64,000 bases of DNA from RBG-16-66-20 sp052386675 (GTDB lineage: Bacteria; Pseudomonadota; Gammaproteobacteria; Burkholderiales; SG8-39): NCBI GenBank assembly GCA_052386675.1, contig JBQTJX010000025.1, forward strand, positions 16,555 to 80,554. Reading direction: 5' to 3'. Below the pieces are notes generated by a model, which was not told the origin of the DNA, did no database searches, and saw only the letters and a program-made list of their open reading frames with translations. A program made the position numbers and the translations under genes. Shown piece after piece: positions 32,169-39,849 of this stretch (within the stretch, counting starts at the first letter, position 1; each line of letters begins with the position of its first letter).

Positions 32169-33559
32169 CAGCCGAGCTCGACGACGCGCGCCCGGCCCGG
32201 GTTCAGATGGCGCGACAGGATCCGGTACTGGTCGAGGTCGAAGCGCGGCTTGCGCGCGCCCTGGAGCAGGTCCGCGACCTCGCCATCGTCCTTCGCGGTT
32301 CCCAGCCAGCACCACTGGTGGATGACGTGGACCTCGGTCGCGTCGCGCTCGCGGTCGTGCTCCACGACGCCGATCGGCCCGCGCCAGGGCCAGGCGATGC
32401 GCTTCAGGCGAGCCAGCGCCGCCGCGAGACGTCCCTGGTGCGCCGCAGGACTGTCCTTGCCGGCGCACAGGCCGGCGCAGCGCCGGACCTGGTGGCGGAA
32501 GCAGGCGCCGCCGCTCCGGCCGCGTTCAAAGCCGAGCGATTGCAGGCACAGGCCGTGCTCATCGGCGATGCCGCGCAGTGCCTCCATGGCCGCGCGCCTG
32601 GTGCGGAACACGCCATGCAAACCGCCGACGGTGCCGGCGTCGATCTCCTCGCCGCGCGCAAGGCGAAGGCCCTGCGGCCGCAGCACGAAGCCGCACAAAT
32701 CGCTCGCGCGGCGCAGCTGGCGATTGAACACCGGCAGCAGGTCCTTCACCAGCGTGGACTCCAGCAGCAGCGCGCCCAGTTCGCCGCAACTGCGGCGCCA
32801 CTCGATGCGCCGCACCTCGCGCGCGAGCTGCATTTCCCTGGCCGAGCGCACATCCGCGGAGAAGTGCGAAAGGACGCGGCTGCGCATCTCCACGCTCTTG
32901 CCGACATAGAGCGGTGTGTTGCCCTCGCCGTAGAACAGGTACACGCCCGGCGCCTCGGGGATGGCGTCCACGGCCTCCCGGGAGATATGCGGTGGCAGCG
33001 CCGGCAGCTTCGACAGGGCCTTTGCCGCCTCCACCACCGCCTCGGCGCCGCGCTCGTCCGCGGCCACGCGCAGGAACTGCCACACCGCCTGCGCGTCGCC
33101 CATGGCGCGGTGGCGTGCGTGGCAGGCGAGGTTGTGCCGGGCGATCAGGCTGTCCAGGTTGTGGCGCGGATGCTCCGGATACAGGCGCCGCGACAGCTTC
33201 ACCGTGCACAGCGTGCGCGCCTGGAACTTCAGGCCCGCGCGCTCGAATTCGTGCTTCAGGAAGCCGTAGTCGAAGCGCGCGTTGTGCGCCACGAACACGC
33301 GGCCCTCGAGACGCTCGAAAAGCGACGCGGCGAGGTCTTCGAACGCCGGCGCATCCGACACCATGTCGTCGGTGATGCCGGTGAGGGCCTGGATCGCCGG
33401 CGGGATGCGGGTGCCCGGGTTCACCAGCGTGGACCATTCCGAGGAGATCTCGCCGCCATCGACCTCCACCACCGCGATTTCGGTGACCCGGTCCCAGGAC
33501 GAATGCGCGCCGGTGGTCTCCAGGTCGACGATGGCGAGCGGCGCGTCCAGCAGCATCAC
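32168..33559 (-). CDS. DEDDh 3'-5' exonuclease fused to a GIY-YIG nuclease domain
   Basis: Two-domain nuclease of 463 aa. Residues 1-170 form a DnaQ/Pol III epsilon-type exonuclease with D12 and E14 (VDLETTG), D97 (AHNARFDYGF), H150 and D155 (HRAMGDA). Residues about 200-290 form a UvrC-type GIY-YIG domain (GVYLFY at 205-210, LYVGKS at 217-222). A C-terminal region with several Cys (ACFRHQVRRCAGLCAGK) resembles the Cho/UvrC Cys patch. It is probably a DNA repair nuclease. GTG 33559 or ATG 33556 is the start. Its stop overlaps the next start by one base. Confidence 0.9.
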   Translation of the reverse strand: MMLLDAPLAIVDLETTGAHSSWDRVTEIAVVEVDGGEISSEWSTLVNPGTRIPPAIQALTGITDDMVSDAPAFEDLAASLFERLEGRVFVAHNARFDYGFLKHEFERAGLKFQARTLCTVKLSRRLYPEHPRHNLDSLIARHNLACHARHRAMGDAQAVWQFLRVAADERGAEAVVEAAKALSKLPALPPHISREAVDAIPEAPGVYLFYGEGNTPLYVGKSVEMRSRVLSHFSADVRSAREMQLAREVRRIEWRRSCGELGALLLESTLVKDLLPVFNRQLRRASDLCGFVLRPQGLRLARGEEIDAGTVGGLHGVFRTRRAAMEALRGIADEHGLCLQSLGFERGRSGGACFRHQVRRCAGLCAGKDSPAAHQGRLAAALARLKRIAWPWRGPIGVVEHDRERDATEVHVIHQWCWLGTAKDDGEVADLLQGARKPRFDLDQYRILSRHLNPGRARVVELG

Positions 33560-33574
33560 GACTTGAACGCGGCC

Positions 33575-34525
33575 CTACTGCAGCTTCACGTTCGCGGCCT
33601 TGATGACCTTCGCCCACTTCGCGGTGTCCGCCAGGATGCGGGCGGTGAACTGCTGCGGCGTGCTGCCGACGGCTTCGGCACCGACCTGCGAGAAGCGTTC
33701 GCGCAGGTCCGGCGCGGCGAGCGAAATCACGACCTCGGCCTGCACGCGGGCCACGATCGCGGCCGGCGTGCCGGCCGGCGCGAACATGCCGAACCAGGTG
33801 TAGGTGTCGTACTCGGTCATGCCGATCTCGGCGAACGTGGGCACCTCGGGCAGCAGCGGCGAGCGCCCCGGCGCGTTCACGGCGATCGGCCTTACCTTGT
33901 TCGAGCGCACGTGCGGCATGACGCTCGCAAGGCTGTCAAACAACATTGCGATGTTACCGTTGGCGACGTCCGGGATCGACAGCGCGGTGCCCTTGTAGGG
34001 AATGTGCTGCACGTCGATGCCGGTGATCATCTTGAACAGCTCGCCGTTCAGGTGGACGATGGTGCCCACGCCGCTGGAGGCGAAATTGAGCTGGCCGGGC
34101 TTGGACTTGGCCAGCGCGACGAACTCCTTCACGTCCTTCACCGGCAGCGTCGGGCTGACCACCAGCACGTTGGGCACGTTGGCGACGTGGGTGATGGCGG
34201 CGAAGTCCTTGATCGGATCGTAGGGAAGCTTCTGCAGCGAGGGCCCGATGGAGTGCGTGCTCGAGGTCGCCATCAGCAGCGTGTAGCCGTCGGGCGCGCT
34301 CTTGGCGACGATGTCCGAGCCGATGGAGCCGCCGGCGCCGGGCTTGTTCTCCACCACCACCGACTGGCCGAGGCGCTCGGTGAGCTTCTGCGCCACGATG
34401 CGGCCGACGATGTCGGTGGCGCCCGCGGGCGGGAAGGGCACGATCAGCTTGATGGGGCGGTTCGGGTACTGGGCCAGCGCGGAGCCGGCGGCGAGAGAGA
34501 AGGCGAGGGCGAGCAGGAAACGCAT
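33575..34525 (-). CDS. Bug family tripartite tricarboxylate transporter substrate-binding protein
   Basis: Periplasmic solute-binding protein (Bug/TctC family), 316 aa with signal peptide 1-18 (SALAQ). Family motifs are YPNRPIKLIVPFPPAGATDIVGR at the mature N-terminus, VENKPGAGGSIG, LNFASSGVGTIVHLNGELF and the HIPYKGTA loop. The ligand is a carboxylate or similar and cannot be told. No TctA/TctB membrane genes are adjacent, which is usual for the many orphan Bug proteins of Burkholderiales. This gene is one of the best clues to the host lineage. Confidence 0.93.
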   Translation of the reverse strand: MRFLLALAFSLAAGSALAQYPNRPIKLIVPFPPAGATDIVGRIVAQKLTERLGQSVVVENKPGAGGSIGSDIVAKSAPDGYTLLMATSSTHSIGPSLQKLPYDPIKDFAAITHVANVPNVLVVSPTLPVKDVKEFVALAKSKPGQLNFASSGVGTIVHLNGELFKMITGIDVQHIPYKGTALSIPDVANGNIAMLFDSLASVMPHVRSNKVRPIAVNAPGRSPLLPEVPTFAEIGMTEYDTYTWFGMFAPAGTPAAIVARVQAEVVISLAAPDLRERFSQVGAEAVGSTPQQFTARILADTAKWAKVIKAANVKLQ

Positions 34526-34579
34526 GTTGGGCTCCGGTGGATATCCGATCAGTGCGGCACTATAGCGCCGCGGGCGGTT

Positions 34580-35194
34580 TCAGAATAGCTGTCCGGCCTG
34601 CCAGGTGGCGAAGGCGAGGATGAAAATGCCGGAGACGATGTTGATGCCGCGCAGGAAGCGCGCGCTCATGCGCCCGCGCAGCCAGCCGGCGCCGGCCGCG
34701 AGCACGATCCACCACGACGCCGAGCCGAGGAACACCCCGAGCACGATCATCGTCGCCGAGCCATAGTCGGCGCCCGAGGTGAGGCCCAGGCCGGCGAAGA
34801 TGGCGGCGAAGGCGAGGATGGTGGGCGGATTGGCGAGGGTCAGGCCCAGGGTGGAGAGGAAGGCGGCGAAGTTGGAGCCGGCCTTCTCGCCTCCGCCGGG
34901 CGCGGCGAGCGCCGGCGGCTCGGCCAGCAGCGTCTTGAACCCCAGCCAGAGGAGGAATGCGGCGCCGAACAGGCTGATCCAGTACTGGTGCGCCAGCAGG
35001 AAGCTGGAGACAGCGGTGAGGCCGAAGGCGGCCACCGCGCCGTAGATGCCGTCTGCGGCGGCGATGCCCATTCCGGAAGAAAGGCCGGCGACCGCGCCGT
35101 GGGCGAGCGTGCGGCGCAGGCACAGCACCCACATCGGGCCGACGGTGGCGGCGAGGATGAAGCCGAAGGCGAGGCCTTTGAAGAAGAGGAGCAT
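34580..35194 (-). CDS. LysE family translocator
   Basis: Inner-membrane exporter of the LysE/RhtB family, 204 aa with six helices. The N-terminal helix region GLAFGFILAATVGPMWVLCLRRTLAHG carries the family's GP motif, and LTLANPPTILAFAAIFAGLG is the typical central helix. An amino acid or small metabolite is the likely export substrate. It stands between the Bug gene (54 bp) and the DUF429 gene (27 bp). Confidence 0.9.
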   Translation of the reverse strand: MLLFFKGLAFGFILAATVGPMWVLCLRRTLAHGAVAGLSSGMGIAAADGIYGAVAAFGLTAVSSFLLAHQYWISLFGAAFLLWLGFKTLLAEPPALAAPGGGEKAGSNFAAFLSTLGLTLANPPTILAFAAIFAGLGLTSGADYGSATMIVLGVFLGSASWWIVLAAGAGWLRGRMSARFLRGINIVSGIFILAFATWQAGQLF

Positions 35195-35221
35195 GGCGCA
35201 AGGTGGAGCGGGGCCGGGATT

Positions 35222-35998
35222 CTACGACGAGATGATCCAGCCTTCGCCGCGCGGAACACGGTCCGGCAGCCCGAAACTGCGCTTTCGCGCCGCGCCAGCC
35301 GCCTGGACAGCGCAAAGCACCGAGTCGAGCGCGTCGCCACTGCCATCGTCCGTGAGCCTGCGCCGGAGCTTCGCGGGCATGACAAGCGTCAAGGCGGCGA
35401 CGATCCTCGCGCACGCGGCCTGCCGAGCCCTGGTTTGCTTCGACGGCGAATCGTTCTTGTAGGATTCGCGCCCCACGACGGAGCGCGCGAGCAGGCCGGG
35501 ATAGGCTTCGAGCGCAATGCGCCTGCGGTCGCCCTCCGCGAGCCCCGGAACATGGACGCCCGCTTCCGCCAGCCGCGGCGCGCCTTCATGGAACATGAGC
35601 GCAACCGGCGGATTCACCAGCTTCATCGGGCTGGAGGAACCGGCAGGGAGGTCGGTGGCGCGATGCGCGTACTTGCGGCCTGCAGGCCGCGTCGCGCGAT
35701 AGCCATCGAGAATGCCGCGCCATTCACGGCGCGACAGGGCGGCGCAGAAGGCGACCAGCTTGCGCCAGTCCCGCGGCCATCCGAGGTCGCGCAGCAGTTC
35801 GCGCGGCAGGCCGAACGGGAAGTCGAAGCCGCCCACCCACGGTCCCGGCTCGCGCAGCAGGGCCTCGAAGGCGTCGAAGTCGCGCAGCTCGTCGATCGCG
35901 AGCAGGCGTAGCGATGTGCCCTTCAGTTCGCAGCGCGCCACCGTGATCGCCTTGCGCGGCCCCGGCGCGGAGGTGAAGTCAACACCGATGATTCTCAC
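35222..35998 (-). CDS. DUF429 domain-containing protein
   Basis: Cytoplasmic protein of 258 aa with a DUF429 domain, predicted to adopt an RNase H-like fold. The N-terminal IIGVDFTSAPGPRKAITVARC matches the first strand with a conserved Asp, WVGGFDFPFGLP follows, and the C-terminal DDGSGDALDSVLCAVQAA supplies the Asp-rich end of the active site. It is possibly a nuclease, with no experimental function known to me. The start is GTG 35998, overlapping the upstream stop (GTGA). Confidence 0.85.
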   Translation of the reverse strand: MRIIGVDFTSAPGPRKAITVARCELKGTSLRLLAIDELRDFDAFEALLREPGPWVGGFDFPFGLPRELLRDLGWPRDWRKLVAFCAALSRREWRGILDGYRATRPAGRKYAHRATDLPAGSSSPMKLVNPPVALMFHEGAPRLAEAGVHVPGLAEGDRRRIALEAYPGLLARSVVGRESYKNDSPSKQTRARQAACARIVAALTLVMPAKLRRRLTDDGSGDALDSVLCAVQAAGAARKRSFGLPDRVPRGEGWIISS

Positions 35999-36498
35999 GG
36001 CCGCGCCAGCGTCACCCAGACATTCGCATCCCAGGGCAGCAGCGAATCCGGCGGCAGTGGCGCGCCGCGCGCGAGCGACAGCTCACGCGCCGGCTTCACC
36101 AGCACCTTCTCCACCGACACCGCCGCGATGCGCCAGTCGTCGAACAGCACCGTGAACTCCGGCATGCCGCGCAGCGCGGCGGCGACATAGCTGTTGTCGC
36201 TCTCGCCGCGCGCCTTGCCGGCCGCGTGATCCCACGCGCGCGAGCTGGAGGCCTGCCGCGCCAGCAGCGTGGACAGCCACGGGTACCCGGCCAGGCGGCC
36301 AAGACCCAGAGACACCTCCTTCGTGCCGCCGGCATGCGACAGGAGTGCACGCACCGCGCCGTGGGTGGAGCGATAGCCGATCGGGCAGGACGGCCGCAAC
36401 CACAGCACCAGGCCCATCTCCTCGCGCCGTTCCAGCGCCACCGGGCATTCGGCGGCGGGGAAGGCGGCGAAGGCGGAGGCGATCAGGAGTTCGAGCAC
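35995..36498 (-). CDS. Conserved hypothetical protein
   Basis: A 167-aa product from GTG 36498, which overlaps the upstream gene by 16 bp. The N-terminus (LELLIASAFAAFPAAECPVALE) looks like a short signal peptide. The rest is a mixed globular domain without a family I recognise (RPSCPIGYRSTHGAVRALL, SYVAAALRGMPEFTVLFDDWRIAAVSVEKVLV). Overlaps on both sides and the absence of stops support it as a real gene in the minus-strand operon. The long reading frame upstream of the GTG is opposite lolC and is not coding. Confidence 0.7.
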   Translation of the reverse strand: MLELLIASAFAAFPAAECPVALERREEMGLVLWLRPSCPIGYRSTHGAVRALLSHAGGTKEVSLGLGRLAGYPWLSTLLARQASSSRAWDHAAGKARGESDNSYVAAALRGMPEFTVLFDDWRIAAVSVEKVLVKPARELSLARGAPLPPDSLLPWDANVWVTLARP

Positions 36499-36956
36499 GC
36501 CGCGAGGTCCGCCGCCGAAAGGTTGTGGATGCGCCCGAAGCCGGCGATGAAGCGCGCGTCTCGCGGCGCGATGCGCCAGAAGGAAAAGTCGGCCAGCTGG
36601 AAGTTGATCGCCTGCTCCGGGAAGCGCGCGAGCCAGGCGGCCTTGAGGGCATCGAAGCCGGAATCTTCGTTGGGCAGCTGGACGGTCTCGCCGCGGATGG
36701 TGAGCCGCATCAGCGTGAACGGATCGGCGCGGCCGTCGTCGGTCTCGGCGATGGACAGCGCGACACGGGAATCCGCGGCCATGTCCTGGGTGTGCCAGGC
36801 GAGGCGGCTGACATGGACGTGGAAAGCGGAGAAATCCGGCGCCGGCAGGTAGAGCGTCATCGAGGCCATGGGCGCGCCCTGGCGCAGGGTGGCGAGGTGG
36901 GCGATGCGCCCGCGTTGCAGCAGGCCGGCCAGCAGCGCGGTGGTCTCCGGGTCCAT
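36483..36956 (-). CDS. Pyridoxamine 5'-phosphate oxidase family (FMN-binding split barrel) protein
   Basis: A 157-aa protein of the PNPOx-like split-barrel fold, similar to the N-terminal domain of HugZ-type haem proteins. Typical stretches are GRIAHLATLRQGAPMASMTLYLP, DSRVALSIAE and RLTIRGETVQLP. The C-terminal FSFWRIAPRDARFIAGFGRIHNL matches the PNPOx/HugZ tail. FMN or haem binding is likely, but the activity is not determinable. A GATAAT box ends 7 nt before the ATG. It is divergent from lolC with 28 bp between starts. Confidence 0.82.
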   Translation of the reverse strand: MDPETTALLAGLLQRGRIAHLATLRQGAPMASMTLYLPAPDFSAFHVHVSRLAWHTQDMAADSRVALSIAETDDGRADPFTLMRLTIRGETVQLPNEDSGFDALKAAWLARFPEQAINFQLADFSFWRIAPRDARFIAGFGRIHNLSAADLAACSNS

Positions 36957-36963
36957 GCGCCCG

Positions 36964-36969
36964 ATTATC
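36964..36969 (-). promoter_or_regulatory. -10-like box for the PNPOx-family gene
   Basis: GATAAT on the minus strand ends 7 nt before the ATG at 36956; no Shine-Dalgarno sequence. Confidence 0.4.
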
Positions 36970-36972
36970 GAG

Positions 36973-36978
36973 TATTCT
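36973..36978 (+). promoter_or_regulatory. -10-like box for lolC
   Basis: TATTCT ends 6 nt before the lolC GTG at 36985; no Shine-Dalgarno sequence. It is three bases from the divergent box at 36964-36969. Confidence 0.4.
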
Positions 36979-36984
36979 CCCCGC

Positions 36985-38226
36985 GTGCGTTACGAGCTGC
37001 TCGTCGGCCTGCGCTACACCCGCGCCAAGCGCCGCAATCACTTCATCAGCTTCATTTCCCTGATCTCGATGGCGGGCATCGCCCTCGGGGTCGCGGCGCT
37101 GATCGTGGTCCTGTCCGTCATGAACGGGTTCCAGAAGGAGGTCCGCGCCCGCATCCTCGGGGTCGCCTCGCATGTGCAGGTATCCGGCCCCGGCGGCAAG
37201 CTGGCCGACTGGGCCGGGGTGGCGGCGGTATCGCTGAAGGACAAGCGCGTGCTGGCGGCGGCGCCCTTCGTCAACGCGCAGGGCCTGCTCTCCAGCGGCG
37301 ACGCGGTGCGCGGCGCCATCGTGCGCGGCGTGCTGCCCGAGGCCGAGGACAAGGTGGCCGACATCGGCCGGCATATGCGCTCCGGGAAGCTGGAGGCGCT
37401 CAAGGCGGGCGAGTTCGGCATCGTCCTCGGGGTGGACCTCGCGCGCCACCTGCGCGCGCTCGCCGGCGACAAGGTGGTGCTGATCGCGCCGCAGGGGCAG
37501 GTGACCCCGGCGGGCCTGATCCCGCGCCTGAAGCAGTTCACCGTGGTGGGCGTGTTCGAGGTCGGCATGCACGAATACGACTCCGGGCTCGCCCTGGTCC
37601 ATTTGGAGGACGCGCAGCGCCTGTACCAGATGGGCGAGGCGGTGTCCGGCGTGCGCCTCAAGCTGGAGGACCTGTTCGCGGCGCGCGCGGTGGCCGCGGA
37701 CCTGCGCGGCGGCCTTGGGCCCGATGCGTTCGCCACCGACTGGACGCGCAGCCACGCCAACTACTTCCGCGCCGTGGAGATCGAGAAGCGCATGATGTCC
37801 ATCATCCTGACGCTGATCGTGGCGGTGGCGGCGTTCAACATCGTCTCCACGCTGGTGATGCTGGTCACGGACAAGCAATCCGACATCGCCATCCTGCGCA
37901 CGCTCGGGGCCTCGCCAGGCTCCATCGTGCAGATCTTCATGGTGCAGGGCACCCTGATCGGCGTCATCGGCATGGTCGCCGGCGTCGTGGGCGGCGTGCT
38001 CGTGGGCTGGAACGTGGACGTGGTGGTGCCGTTCATCGAGAACCTGCTCGGCTTCAAGTTCCTCGCCAAGGACGTCTACTACATCTCGGACCTGCCCTCG
38101 GACGTGCAGATGGGCGACGTGACCACGGTGGCGGTGGTGTCGCTGGCCTTGTCGTTCCTCGCCACGCTGTACCCGAGCTGGCGCGCCTCGCGCATCAATC
38201 CGGCGGAGGCGCTGCGCTATGAGTGA
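36985..38226 (+). CDS. lolC: Lipoprotein-releasing ABC transporter permease LolC/LolE
   Basis: Inner-membrane permease of the LolCDE complex, which extracts outer-membrane lipoproteins for LolA; 413 aa. The first helix follows LRYTRAKRRNHFISFISLISMAGIALGVAALIVVLSVMNGF, then a large periplasmic domain, then three C-terminal helices (FtsX-type). GTG 36985 starts the family's typical N-terminus MRYELLVGLRY. It overlaps lolD by 8 bp. Only one permease gene is present here, so it may act as a homodimer or have a partner elsewhere. Confidence 0.94.
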   Translation: MRYELLVGLRYTRAKRRNHFISFISLISMAGIALGVAALIVVLSVMNGFQKEVRARILGVASHVQVSGPGGKLADWAGVAAVSLKDKRVLAAAPFVNAQGLLSSGDAVRGAIVRGVLPEAEDKVADIGRHMRSGKLEALKAGEFGIVLGVDLARHLRALAGDKVVLIAPQGQVTPAGLIPRLKQFTVVGVFEVGMHEYDSGLALVHLEDAQRLYQMGEAVSGVRLKLEDLFAARAVAADLRGGLGPDAFATDWTRSHANYFRAVEIEKRMMSIILTLIVAVAAFNIVSTLVMLVTDKQSDIAILRTLGASPGSIVQIFMVQGTLIGVIGMVAGVVGGVLVGWNVDVVVPFIENLLGFKFLAKDVYYISDLPSDVQMGDVTTVAVVSLALSFLATLYPSWRASRINPAEALRYE

Positions 38227-38929
38227 GCCGGAAAGGACGGCACAAGGTGCCGTGGTCTCCTGCAGCGGCCTGGCGAAGACCTACCAGGGTCCCGCGCCGG
38301 TGAAGGTGCTGCAGGGCGTGGACTTCGAGGTGCGCGCCGGCGAGCGCGTCGCCATCATGGGCAAGTCGGGCTCGGGCAAGTCCACGCTGCTGCACCTGCT
38401 GGGCGGACTGGATTCGCCCACCGCAGGCAGGGTGTTCGTGCAGGGGCGGGAGCTCTCCGCCATGGGCGAGGCCGAGCGCGGCACGGTGCGCAACGAGACG
38501 CTGGGCTTCATCTACCAGTTCCACCACCTGCTGCCGGAATTCAGCGCGGCCGAGAACGTCGCCATGCCGCTGCTCATCCGGCGCATGGCGCGCGACGCCG
38601 CGCTTGAGCGCGCCGCGAAGATCCTGGGCGAGGTGGGCCTCGCCGCGCGCCTGCAGCACCAGCCGGGCGAACTCTCGGGCGGCGAGCGCCAGCGCTGCGC
38701 CTTCGCGCGCGCGCTGGTGACCGAGCCCGCCTGCGTGCTGGCGGATGAGCCCACGGGAAACCTGGACAGCCGCACCGCCGACGAAGTGTTCGACGCCATG
38801 GTGCGCCTGTCGGAAGCGCGCGGCACCGCGTTCGTGATCGTGACCCACGACGCCGCCATCGCGGCGCGCGCGGGCCGGCTCATGGAGTTGCGCGAGGGGC
38901 GCCTTCTGCCGGGCGCGATTCCAGCCTGA
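38219..38929 (+). CDS. lolD: Lipoprotein-releasing ABC transporter ATP-binding protein LolD
   Basis: ATPase of the Lol complex (MacB/LolD family), 236 aa. Walker A GKSGSGKST at 48-56, FIYQFHHLLPEFSAAENVAMPLL (the LolD Q-loop region), signature LSGGERQR, Walker B ACVLADEPTGNLD and switch His in VIVTHD. It is translated from an ATG 8 bp inside the end of lolC. Its 3' end overlaps the converging small membrane-protein gene by 50 bp. Confidence 0.96.
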   Translation: MSEPERTAQGAVVSCSGLAKTYQGPAPVKVLQGVDFEVRAGERVAIMGKSGSGKSTLLHLLGGLDSPTAGRVFVQGRELSAMGEAERGTVRNETLGFIYQFHHLLPEFSAAENVAMPLLIRRMARDAALERAAKILGEVGLAARLQHQPGELSGGERQRCAFARALVTEPACVLADEPTGNLDSRTADEVFDAMVRLSEARGTAFVIVTHDAAIAARAGRLMELREGRLLPGAIPA

Positions 38930-39242
38930 TCACCCCGGCGGCCAGCGCATCGCGGTAGAACGCGGCGCTGTAGAGCGACTGCGTCAGCACGAAGCCATGG
39001 CTGCTGGAACGCACGAACCAGCGGAACAGGAATCCGGCCAGGAACAGCGCGACCCCGGCGATGAACCAGCCCGCCAGCGCGAGGCCCACCGCCAGCCCGA
39101 ATACCGGCAGCAGGATGAACGGCAGCAGCATGCGGCCGGAGACGAAGCGCGCGGCCGCCTTGCGATCGACCTGGAGCTGCAGGTCGCCGGAGCGGTAGCC
39201 GGCGACGAAGGCCTCGTGCGTCATCGGGGTCATCGGTTCCAT
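38880..39242 (-). CDS. Small hypothetical inner-membrane protein
   Basis: A 120-aa product from ATG 39242. A soluble N-terminus is followed by a helical hairpin (RMLLPFILLPVFGLAVGLALAGWFIAGVALFLAGFLF) and a C-terminal amphipathic segment (SHGFVLTQSLYSAAFYRDALAAGVIRLE). No family recognised. It begins 5 bp after the DUF2062 gene, so the two are probably co-expressed. Its end overlaps lolD by 50 bp in antisense, which could cause interference between the two transcripts. Confidence 0.72.
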   Translation of the reverse strand: MEPMTPMTHEAFVAGYRSGDLQLQVDRKAAARFVSGRMLLPFILLPVFGLAVGLALAGWFIAGVALFLAGFLFRWFVRSSSHGFVLTQSLYSAAFYRDALAAGVIRLESRPAEGAPRATP

Positions 39243-39246
39243 GGTC

Positions 39247-39798
39247 CTAGGCCTGCCCGTTGCGCCGGCGCCGGCGCGCGCGCCAGGCCAGCCGCACCCA
39301 CACGCGCCAGCCGATCTGCACCACGGCGAAGCCCAGTGCCGCCAGCGTGAGTGCGAGCGCGACCAGTCCGACGACCAGCGGCAGGCCGAGTGCGGCGGCC
39401 CAGTCCACCAGCGCGTGGAAAGACCCCGCCCAGTCGGCCCAGTCCATGACAAAGGGCTCGTGCTGTGGCGGCGCGTGGTTCAGGCCGAGCAGCAGGCTGC
39501 CGTAGCCGTAGGCCAGCAGGTACAGCGGCACGATGGTGAAGGGGTTGGTATAGAAGGTCACGAGCAGCGCCACGGGCAGGTTGCGCCTGAGCGGGATCGC
39601 GAGCAGCAGCGCGGAGAGCATCTGCAGCGGACCCGGCACCAGCCCGGAAAACAGGCCGATCGCCACCGCGCCAGCCACCGAGTCGCGGTTCAGGTGCCAC
39701 AGGTTCGGGTGGCTGAGCAGCGACCCGAACATCGCCACCAGCCGGTTGGCGCGCACGGAATCGGCGTCGGGCAGGTGCTTGCGGAAGAGTTTCTTCAC
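39247..39798 (-). CDS. DUF2062 domain-containing membrane protein
   Basis: A 183-aa inner-membrane protein. The family pattern is clear: VAGAVAIGLFSGLVPGPLQMLSALLLAIPLRRNLPVALLVTFYTNPFTIVPLYLLAYGYG, with two more C-terminal helices and an Arg-rich tail. Some relatives are fused to glycosyltransferases; here it stands alone, and the function is unknown. It is divergent from comEC with 51 bp between the starts. Confidence 0.88.
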   Translation of the reverse strand: MKKLFRKHLPDADSVRANRLVAMFGSLLSHPNLWHLNRDSVAGAVAIGLFSGLVPGPLQMLSALLLAIPLRRNLPVALLVTFYTNPFTIVPLYLLAYGYGSLLLGLNHAPPQHEPFVMDWADWAGSFHALVDWAAALGLPLVVGLVALALTLAALGFAVVQIGWRVWVRLAWRARRRRRNGQA

Positions 39799-39849
39799 GT
39801 TGGGAGGGGGGCGGGTCGGCGCAAAGTCCGCTCGCGCGTTGCATTTTAG

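Noticed and set aside
32207..34588. A 793-codon plus-strand frame opposite the exonuclease and Bug genes
   Set aside because: Both minus-strand genes have full family motifs and the plus frame has none.
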